DNA from: Pelomonas sp963992225
GTDB lineage: Bacteria; Pseudomonadota; Gammaproteobacteria; Burkholderiales; Burkholderiaceae_C
Reading direction: 5' to 3'
NCBI GenBank assembly: GCA_963992225.1
Contig: CAXDTK010000349.1
Location: 1-5,012 of the forward strand
Length of the DNA: 5,012 bases
Below the pieces are notes generated by a model. That model saw nothing but the letters and a program-made list of their open reading frames with translations. It was not told the DNA's origin and did no database searches. A program made the position numbers and the translations under genes. This document shows positions 1-5,012 of this stretch, one piece after another (the stretch's first letter is position 1; each line of letters begins with the position of its first letter).

Positions 1-10
1 CCCCCCCCCC
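1..10. other. Terminal homopolymer C run, probable read or assembly artefact
   Basis: The window opens with ten consecutive C bases. Read outward on the minus strand this is a poly-G tail, the usual signature of dark cycles in two-colour Illumina chemistry. It adjoins a G/C low-complexity stretch of about 50 bases. It is not interpretable as a regulatory or coding element. A genuine GC-rich homopolymer cannot be excluded from sequence alone. Confidence 0.55.
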
Positions 11-1713
11 GGCCGGCGGGGGGTCGGGGCGGCCGGTCGTTTGGCTGGGCGGGGGCCGCGCCGCTCGCCCTGCTGCGGGGCCGACAGCGCGCCGCGCTCG
101 ACGATCAGCGAGCCGCCGTTGAAATGGCCGAAGTTGGGCAGGTCCACGGCCTGCTGCACCGGCAGGCCCCAGCCCAGCGCCCCGGTGATGACCTTGGCGA
201 CGTAATGGATGATGACCGGCCCGCCCGGCGAGCCGGCCACCATGACCAGCTGGCCGGTGCGGTCGAACACCAGCGTGGGCGCCATGCTGGAGCGCGGGCG
301 CTTGCCGGGCTCCACGCGGTTGGCCACCGGCTTGCCGTCGGCGCCGGCCGGTGCCAGCGAGAAGTCGGTCAGCTGGTTGTTCAACAGGAAGCCGCCGGCC
401 AGGCCGGTGCCGCCGTCGCTCATCACGCGGTTGCCGAAGGCGGACTCGACGCTGGTGGTCATGGACACGGCATGGCCCTGGGCGTCCACCACGCTGACCT
501 GGCTGGTGCCCGCCTCCAGCTGCGCCGCCTGGGGTGCCAGCGCCTGGCGCATGCCGCCGGGCTGGCCGGCGGGGGCCGGCGCCATCGCGCGCTCGCCGAT
601 CGCCGCGGCGCGCTGCTTCAGGTAGGCCGGCGCCAGCAGCGCCTGCCAGTCGCCGCCCGGCGCGGTGACGAAGCCGGGGTCGCCGATGAACTGCGCGCGG
701 TCGGCAAAGGCCAGCTTGGCGGACTCGGCATAGGCATGCATCCAGTCGGCGGTGATGCCGGTGGCCTTCACGGCGGCCGGCTGGGTCTCCAGCAGGCCCA
801 GGATCTGCATCAGCGTCAGGTGCCCGGAGCTGGGCGGCCCGAAACCGCAAATGCGATAACTGCGCCAGTCATTGCACAGCGGCGGGCGCTGCACGGCGCG
901 GTAGCCGGCCAGGTCGCCCACTGCCAGCAGGCCGGGCCGCGCATGGCCCTTGACGCGGCGCACGATGTCCTCGGCCACCGCGCCGGCGTAGAAGCCCTGG
1001 GCGCCCTGCCGGGCCACGCCGCGCAGGACCGCCGCGTAGGCCGGATTCTTCAGGACGCTGCCCACCGCCCGGGGCTGGCCGGCAGCGTCGAAGAAATAGG
1101 GGCCGGCCTGCGCGTCATGCCGCAGCGCCGTCTCGGACGACAGCAGCTCGAACAGCCGCGGGCTGACGGCGAAGCCCTGCTCGGCCAGCGTGATGGCCGG
1201 CTCGAACAGCCGCGCCCAGGGCAGCTTGCCATGGGCTTTGTGGCCGTCGGCCAGCATGGCCAGCACGCCCGGCGTGCCGGTGGACAGGCCGCTCAGCACG
1301 GCGTCGCGCATGGCCAGCGGCCGGCCATCGGGCTTGAGGAACAGCGCCGGCGTGGCGGCGGCGGGCGCGGTCTCGCGGCCGTCCCAGGCCTGCACCTGCT
1401 TGCCGTCCCAATGCAGCAGGAAGGCCCCGCCCGCGATGCCGCTGGACTGCGGCTCCACCAGGCCCAGCACGGCCTGCACGGCCACCGCCGCATCCAGCGC
1501 CGAGCCCCCGGCGCGCAGGATCTCCAGCCCGGCCTGCGCCGCCAGCGGGTTGGCCGCGGTGACGGCAAAGCGCTCGGCCGGCCGGGCCAGGCCGGGCGCC
1601 TTGGCGGAGCGGGTGGTGGCGGCCTCGGGCTGGTCCAGCGCGTGGGCAGCAGGCAACAGGCCGGCCAGGGCCAGCGGCAAGGCGAGGAAGCAAAGGTTCA
1701 GGCGGCGATGCAT
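1..1713 (-). CDS. ggt: Gamma-glutamyltransferase precursor (glutathione hydrolase), C-terminus cut by window edge
   Basis: An N-terminal nucleophile (Ntn) hydrolase that cleaves or transfers the gamma-glutamyl group of glutathione and related compounds in the periplasm; the precursor cuts itself into a large and a small subunit. Residues 1-25 form a Sec signal peptide (basic MHRR, Leu/Ala core, cleavage after AHA). Family motifs follow in order: VEPQSSG at 86-92; DGRETAP with Arg113, the expected binder of the substrate carboxylate; GTSQVSVVD with Thr403 (codon 505-507) as self-cleavage site and nucleophile; LLNNQLTDFS with Asp450; SSM at 475-477; and GSPGG with Gly497-Gly498 in the oxyanion region. 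Spacing parallels E. coli Ggt (Arg114, Thr391, Asp433). The ATG at 1713 is the first start after an in-frame TAA three codons upstream; no strong Shine-Dalgarno is visible. 571 codons lie in the window without a stop, and about 20-30 should be missing. The last ~30 codons (bases 1-90) are Pro/Arg/Gly-rich and do not resemble the family C-terminus. Family assignment is secure; fine substrate preference is not. Confidence 0.95.
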   Translation of the reverse strand, partial: MHRRLNLCFLALPLALAGLLPAAHALDQPEAATTRSAKAPGLARPAERFAVTAANPLAAQAGLEILRAGGSALDAAVAVQAVLGLVEPQSSGIAGGAFLLHWDGKQVQAWDGRETAPAAATPALFLKPDGRPLAMRDAVLSGLSTGTPGVLAMLADGHKAHGKLPWARLFEPAITLAEQGFAVSPRLFELLSSETALRHDAQAGPYFFDAAGQPRAVGSVLKNPAYAAVLRGVARQGAQGFYAGAVAEDIVRRVKGHARPGLLAVGDLAGYRAVQRPPLCNDWRSYRICGFGPPSSGHLTLMQILGLLETQPAAVKATGITADWMHAYAESAKLAFADRAQFIGDPGFVTAPGGDWQALLAPAYLKQRAAAIGERAMAPAPAGQPGGMRQALAPQAAQLEAGTSQVSVVDAQGHAVSMTTSVESAFGNRVMSDGGTGLAGGFLLNNQLTDFSLAPAGADGKPVANRVEPGKRPRSSMAPTLVFDRTGQLVMVAGSPGGPVIIHYVAKVITGALGWGLPVQQAVDLPNFGHFNGGSLIVERGALSAPQQGERRGPRPAKRPAAPTPRRPGGG

Positions 1714-1808
1714 CGGCCCATCTTAGGCAGGCCGCCCGGCCCGGCACGGCCGGCGCAGCGGCCGCCCCCTAGGCTGCGGGCGCGGGACTGCCCCGCTGCA
1801 GCGGCGCG
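1714..1808 (-). other. GC-rich spacer with small palindromes between the DUF1501 gene and ggt
   Basis: This 95-bp gap contains a perfect 12-bp palindrome, CCGCTGCAGCGG at 1793-1804, four bases past the DUF1501 stop codon. It also has a 6-bp all-GC hairpin (CGGCCG at 1747-1752 pairing with 1759-1764, 6-base loop). Neither is followed by a T-run on the minus strand, so they are not canonical intrinsic terminators, although they could stabilise the 3' end of the upstream message. I see no recognisable -35/-10 pair for ggt. The gap is short enough for cotranscription but also long enough to hold an unseen promoter. Confidence 0.4.
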
Positions 1809-3182
1809 TCAGCCGGCAAAGTAGCCCAGGTCCTTCTGGCTGTAGTTGCCGATCTGCGGCAGCACCAGCGGCAGGTCGGTGGCGGAGACGCCCATCCAGG
1901 TCGCCAGCGTCGCCGCCAGCTGGTCCACCGACGTGGTGGGCAGCAGCCGCCCCTGGCCCACGTCGTCCGGGCCGTTGACGCTGACCGAAGGCAGCTGGCC
2001 GTAGAAGCGCCCGCCCTTGACGGCGCCGCCCATGACGAAGTGGTGGCTGCCCCAGCCATGGTCGCTGCCGTCGCCGTTGCTGGTCAGCGTGCGGCCGAAG
2101 TCGCTGGCCGTGAAGGTGGTGACCTGCTGGGCCACGCCCAGCTCCACGGTCGCGGCATGGAAGCTGGCCAGCGCGTCGTTGACCTGCGTGAGCAGCAGCG
2201 GGTGCTGCGTGACGAGCTGGTCGTGCAGGTCGAAGCCGCCGATGGAGACGAAGTAGACCTGCCGCGTGGCGCCCAGGCTCTGCCGCGCGGCGATCAGCCG
2301 GGCCACCATGGCGAGCTGGCTGGACAGCGACGCGGTCTCGAACGGCGTGGCCAGCGGCGGCGTGGCGGCCAGCGCCGTGCCCAGCGTGGCCTGCGCGTCC
2401 ACCGAGCGCTTGACGACACGGTTGAGCTCGGCCTCCATCCAGTGCGTGCGCTCCGCCGTGATCAGCCCGCGCAGCGCCGTGGCGCAGGCCTGCGAGCCGA
2501 ACAGCGGCCGTGTGATGCCGTTGACGGCGACCGCCCCGGCGGTGGAGACCTGGTACTGCACCGCCTGCCGGCCGGCCATGTAGACCGCGTTGCCGGAGAC
2601 GTTGATGCAGGTGAAGGTGGACGTGCCGTTGCCGCCCATGAACAGGTCGCCCATGCGCCCGCCCCAGCCGGAGGTGGCGCCCTCCGGCGAGCTGGCCTGC
2701 CAGACGGACTGCTGGTCGTTGTGCGAGAACAGCTTGGGCGGCAGCGGCACGCTCCTGGCCTTGTACTGGGCCAGCGTGGTGGGCTGCACCAGCGTGCCCA
2801 CGTTGAGCTGCACGGCCAGCTGGCCGGCGTCCCACAGGCCCTTGAGCTTGCCGAGCTGCGGCGCCAGCGCCATCTGGCGGCCGTCGGCCCCGGCCGGCAG
2901 CGCGGTGGCGGCCAGCGTGTCGCGCGGTGTCGCCAGCGCCTGGCGGATGCCGGCGTAGGCGGCATGGCTGGCGGCGTCAAACGGCACCAGCGTGTTGCCG
3001 TAGTCGTTGCCGCCGTACAGGAACACGCAGACCAGCGCCTTGTAGTCGCCCGGCGCCGTGGCTGCAGCGGCCTCGCCGATGCCGGCCAGCGACAGCGCCC
3101 AGGGTGCGGCCGTGCCGGCCACGCCGAGGGCGGAGGCGCGGCGCAGGAACTCGCGGCGCTGCAGTTCGGGCAATTTGTTCAT
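1809..3182 (-). CDS. DUF1501-family Tat-exported protein (alkaline-phosphatase-like fold)
   Basis: A complete 457-residue protein of the DUF1501 family, whose biochemical role is unassigned; the family is related to the alkaline phosphatase/sulfatase fold. Residues 1-41 are a twin-arginine signal: QRREFLRR at 8-15, an Ala/Leu-rich core and an Ala-rich cleavage area at 38-41, implying folding, perhaps with metal bound, before export to the periplasm. Conserved blocks follow: LYGGNDYGN at 55-63, FSHNDQQSVWQ at 152-162, GWGGRMGDL at 172-180, GGFDLHDQL at 315-323, SDFGRT at 360-365, DHGWGSHH at 374-381 and GGAV at 385-388. The Asp/His-rich blocks near residues 318-381 are plausible metal ligands by analogy with the fold; that is inference. 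It lies 142 bp downstream of the DUF1800 gene, its usual genomic partner. Numbering uses the ATG at 3182. An in-frame GTG at 3188 adds two residues and sits at a better distance from the Shine-Dalgarno. The frame stays open upstream to a GTG at 3278, but that lies inside a repeat and is unlikely. Confidence 0.93.
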   Translation of the reverse strand: MNKLPELQRREFLRRASALGVAGTAAPWALSLAGIGEAAAATAPGDYKALVCVFLYGGNDYGNTLVPFDAASHAAYAGIRQALATPRDTLAATALPAGADGRQMALAPQLGKLKGLWDAGQLAVQLNVGTLVQPTTLAQYKARSVPLPPKLFSHNDQQSVWQASSPEGATSGWGGRMGDLFMGGNGTSTFTCINVSGNAVYMAGRQAVQYQVSTAGAVAVNGITRPLFGSQACATALRGLITAERTHWMEAELNRVVKRSVDAQATLGTALAATPPLATPFETASLSSQLAMVARLIAARQSLGATRQVYFVSIGGFDLHDQLVTQHPLLLTQVNDALASFHAATVELGVAQQVTTFTASDFGRTLTSNGDGSDHGWGSHHFVMGGAVKGGRFYGQLPSVSVNGPDDVGQGRLLPTTSVDQLAATLATWMGVSATDLPLVLPQIGNYSQKDLGYFAG

Positions 3183-3195
3183 TCGCACAAAGACT

Positions 3196-3201
3196 CTCCT
3201 C
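3196..3201 (-). promoter_or_regulatory. Shine-Dalgarno GAGGAG for the DUF1501 gene
   Basis: GAGGAG on the minus strand lies 13 bases before the ATG at 3182 but only 7 bases before an in-frame GTG at 3188. On spacing alone the GTG is the better initiator, giving a product two residues longer than the ATG form. The site rules against the far-upstream GTG at 3278, which lies before it. Confidence 0.7.
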
Positions 3202-3249
3202 GGGCCAAACACCACTCGCAGGGCGGAACCCCCAACGAAAACCCAGCGA

Positions 3250-3320
3250 CTGCCGTGGAACCGGCTTCGCCGGGCCACTGGCAGTGCCCCCTTGAGGGGG
3301 CGCGCGAAGCGCGTAGGGGG
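3250..3320. repeat. Composite palindromic intergenic element (REP-like)
   Basis: Three adjacent inverted repeats fill the spacer after the DUF1800 stop. First, an imperfect 35-base hairpin: 3250-3265 pairs with 3269-3284 around a 3-base loop, with one bulge and a small internal loop. Second, GCCCCC at 3286-3291 pairs with GGGGGC at 3296-3301 around TTGA. Third, CGCGC at 3301-3305 pairs with GCGCG at 3309-3313 around GAA. A second AGGGGG copy at 3315-3320 can also pair with CCCCCT at 3287-3292, giving a mutually exclusive larger fold that encloses the third hairpin. From memory, very similar CCCCCTTGAGGGGG-type palindromes are scattered between genes in Burkholderiales genomes; only one copy is present here, so dispersal cannot be shown from this window. 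No T-run follows, so it is not a standard terminator. Confidence 0.7.
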
Positions 3321-3324
3321 TGGG

Positions 3325-5001
3325 TCATTTCTGAATCAGGTATTCGGGGCCGGCCATCAGCATCAGGATGGCGGCCTGTACGCGGTTGAGCTTGCCGGCG
3401 TCGGTCGCGGCGCTGATGGTGGCGACGGCGGTGGCAATGGCCGACTGGGTCTCGGCCGAGATGGCGCCGCCGCCCAGGCGCAGCGCCAGGTCGGCCACCA
3501 GCGCGGGGGCATCGGCCGCCAGCGCCAGCTCGGCCGTGTAGCTGGCCTTGACCTCGCCGATGCCGCTGCCGATGGCCGTCTGCAGGAAATTGAGATAACC
3601 CGCGGCCGTGCTCTCGTTGCAGAGCTGGAACTCCGGCGCCGTGACGGCGTTGGCGCCCAGCGTGGAGCCCGGCGGCACATAACCCGGCCGGAAGAAGTTG
3701 AACACCGAGGGGCTGCGCAGCGGGCTCTGGCCCAGCCGCGTGGCGGGGTTGCTGGTATCGCCGATGTTCCACAGGCCGGTGGGCGACGCGGCGTTGAAGC
3801 TGCGGCCCCACTGCAGCAGCCGCTGCACCGGCTCGCGCAGCTTGCCGCCGGACGGCGCGGTCGAGGCCGCGCGCGCCTCGGCGTCCAGCAGCACGGCGCG
3901 GACGACGGCCTTCAGGTCACCGCGCTGGCCGCTGCCGTTGTCGGCCCAGACGGCGGCCACGCGGGCGACATAGGCCGGGCTGGGGTGTGAGAGGACCAGC
4001 CGCTGGATCAGCTGCCGGCCGATGAAGGGGCCCACGTTGGGATGGCTGGCCAGCGTGTCCAGCGCGGTCTTCATCGCGGCGGCGCCGTCGGCCGCGGCCG
4101 GGATGTCCACGCCCAGCACGCGCTTGGCGCCGGTCGCGAAGCGCGCCGGGTTGTTGACCATGGGCTTCCTGACGTAGGCCGGGTCGGTGTTGCTGGCGCC
4201 GTCGTAATCCCAGCCGGTGAAGACGCGCGCCAGCTCGGTGATCTGGGCCTGCGTGTAGGTCTCCAGCGGCTTGCCGTCGCTGCCCGGCTTGGCGCTGCCG
4301 TCGGCATTGAGCTGCACCAGGCCGATGCTGAACAGCTGCATCACCTCGCGCGCGTAGTTCTCGTCGGGCACGCGGCCGGTGCGGGTGTCTTCCTTCTGGT
4401 TCCCGCGCATGTTGAGGTACACGCCCATGGCCGGCGACAGCGTGACCGCCTCCAGCAGCGCGCGGTAGTTGCCGAACGCATGCTGCTCCAGCAGGTCCAC
4501 GTAGGCCGCGCCCATCAGCCCGCGCCAGGACACCGGCAGGCCGGCCATGGAGACGACGAAGATCTCCGACAGCGCCAGCACCACGCGCTGGCGCAGCATG
4601 TCGGGTGCCGACATCAGCTTGCGCCAGAGGGTGTTGTCCAGCCCGGCGAAGCTGTTGCGGTTGGCCTCCACGGCATAGCCGCGCGCGACCATCCAGTCGA
4701 AATGACCCTCGGCGACCGGCAACGCGAACTGCGCGTCCAGCCAGGCCGCATAGCCACCGGCCTTGACGGTCGCGATGTCGGCCGTGCTGGCCGAGAAGCC
4801 GGCCTGGGCCAGGAAGCGGGCCGCCTCGGCATCGCTGGGCGGCGGCGGCGCGGGGGCGGCGTTCGGGCCGGAGCCCGGGCCGGCATCGCCGGCGCCCCCT
4901 CCCCCGCCACCGCCACAGGCGCTCAGCAGCGTGGCCGCCGCCAGCGCCGCGGTGGCGCGGGGCAGCGGTGCGTTCGGGGCGTCGGCCGCCGGGGCGGGGC
5001 G
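3325..5001 (-). CDS. DUF1800-family lipoprotein, start codon beyond window edge
   Basis: A DUF1800-family protein of unassigned biochemical function. The visible part is 558 codons plus a TGA stop at 3325-3327; no ATG, GTG or TTG codon occurs in frame before the signal region, so the start lies beyond the right edge. An Ala/Leu-rich segment ends in the lipobox LSAC, with the lipidated Cys at codon 4915-4917. Seven consecutive Gly and a Gly/Ala/Pro linker follow, ending in four Pro. The mature protein would be 530 residues, anchored in the membrane. Family landmarks are AARFLAQAGF (about 4795-4824), DNTLWRKLM (about 4615-4645), HAFGNYRALLEAVTLSPAMGVYL in the central helix region (about 4420-4490), DENYARE at 4345-4365, followed by VMQLFSIGL, and RVFTGWDYD (about 4200-4230). 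It is upstream of the DUF1501 gene on the same strand, a recurring pair that suggests a joint envelope role. Bases 5002-5012 extend the frame but are adapter. Family call is secure; function is unknown. Confidence 0.92.
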   Translation of the reverse strand, partial: RPAPAADAPNAPLPRATAALAAATLLSACGGGGGGGAGDAGPGSGPNAAPAPPPPSDAEAARFLAQAGFSASTADIATVKAGGYAAWLDAQFALPVAEGHFDWMVARGYAVEANRNSFAGLDNTLWRKLMSAPDMLRQRVVLALSEIFVVSMAGLPVSWRGLMGAAYVDLLEQHAFGNYRALLEAVTLSPAMGVYLNMRGNQKEDTRTGRVPDENYAREVMQLFSIGLVQLNADGSAKPGSDGKPLETYTQAQITELARVFTGWDYDGASNTDPAYVRKPMVNNPARFATGAKRVLGVDIPAAADGAAAMKTALDTLASHPNVGPFIGRQLIQRLVLSHPSPAYVARVAAVWADNGSGQRGDLKAVVRAVLLDAEARAASTAPSGGKLREPVQRLLQWGRSFNAASPTGLWNIGDTSNPATRLGQSPLRSPSVFNFFRPGYVPPGSTLGANAVTAPEFQLCNESTAAGYLNFLQTAIGSGIGEVKASYTAELALAADAPALVADLALRLGGGAISAETQSAIATAVATISAATDAGKLNRVQAAILMLMAGPEYLIQK

Positions 5002-5012
5002 CTGTCTCTTAT
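5002..5012. other. Synthetic Tn5 mosaic-end (Nextera) adapter remnant
   Basis: The final bases, CTGTCTCTTAT, are identical to the first 11 bases of the synthetic Tn5 mosaic end, CTGTCTCTTATACACATCT. The natural IS50 outside end (CTGACTCTTAT) differs at base 4, and the inside end (CTGTCTCTTGA) differs at bases 10 and 11. The match therefore fits the engineered sequencing adapter and not a resident transposon. Genomic sequence should be taken to end at 5001. Confidence 0.88.

Noticed and set aside
1698..1721. Seven-codon leader ORF overlapping the ggt start (ATG at 1721, TGA at 1698-1700)
   Set aside because: It has no Shine-Dalgarno of its own, and a short frame like this is expected by chance; no leader-peptide signature such as repeated regulatory codons.
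124..1824. 566-residue open frame on the plus strand
   Set aside because: Antisense to ggt, whose motifs are unambiguous. The plus-strand translation is Arg/Gly/Ala/His/Gln-rich without recognisable domains, as expected for a shadow frame in GC-rich DNA.
1723..2835. 370-residue minus-strand open frame overlapping the DUF1501 gene
   Set aside because: Out-of-frame shadow; the overlapping DUF1501 frame carries the conserved blocks.
3189..3278. N-terminal extension of the DUF1501 protein from a GTG at 3278
   Set aside because: It would start inside the palindromic repeat, add a basic stretch ahead of an already complete Tat signal, and lie upstream of the good Shine-Dalgarno at 3196-3201.
3286..3301. 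Rho-independent terminator after the DUF1800 gene
   Set aside because: The stem is strong, but no T-run follows on the minus strand; it is better explained as part of the composite palindromic element.
2040..3389. 449-residue open frame on the plus strand
   Set aside because: Antisense to the DUF1501 gene and running through the palindromic spacer; low-complexity composition and no family motif.
3058..3990. 310-residue open frame on the plus strand
   Set aside because: Crosses the spacer repeat and lies antisense to parts of two well-supported genes; composition typical of a shadow frame.
5002..5012. End of a native Tn5/IS50 transposon
   Set aside because: The bases match the synthetic mosaic end and mismatch both natural ends (outside end at base 4, inside end at bases 10-11); no transposase is in the window.

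Overview
This is a very GC-rich window with strong G/C preference at third codon positions. It carries three consecutive genes, all on the minus strand and all encoding exported proteins. Base composition, gene families and a characteristic intergenic palindromic repeat suggest a betaproteobacterium of the order Burkholderiales (Roseateles/Rubrivivax/Ideonella-like). That placement is inference, because there is no marker gene in the window.

Layout in the direction of transcription (right to left): (1) 5001-3325, a DUF1800-family protein with a lipoprotein signal, a Gly-rich linker and the hallmark DENYARE motif; its start codon lies off the right edge. (2) 3324-3189, a 136-bp spacer dominated by a composite palindromic element (3250-3320), followed by a clear Shine-Dalgarno. 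(3) 3182-1809, a complete DUF1501-family protein with a twin-arginine signal. (4) 1808-1714, a 95-bp GC-rich spacer with small palindromes. (5) 1713-1, a gamma-glutamyltransferase precursor with a Sec signal and its catalytic residues intact; its C-terminus runs off the left edge.

The DUF1800 and DUF1501 genes form a recurrent two-gene arrangement seen in many bacteria but without an assigned biochemical role. Here one partner should be a membrane-anchored lipoprotein and the other a folded Tat-exported protein of the alkaline-phosphatase-like fold, so they probably act together in the cell envelope. The gamma-glutamyltransferase is a conventional periplasmic enzyme, and nothing seen here ties it functionally to the pair.

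Both ends look like the ends of an assembled short-read contig. The last 11 bases (5002-5012) match the synthetic Tn5 mosaic-end (Nextera) adapter. The first 10 bases are a pure C run that reads as poly-G outward, and the adjoining ~80 bases encode a Pro/Arg/Gly-rich tail unlike the normal end of a gamma-glutamyltransferase. Sequence at both extremes should be treated as suspect. I found no convincing new system beyond the uncharacterised DUF1800/DUF1501 pair, and no tRNA, rRNA, CRISPR or insertion sequence.
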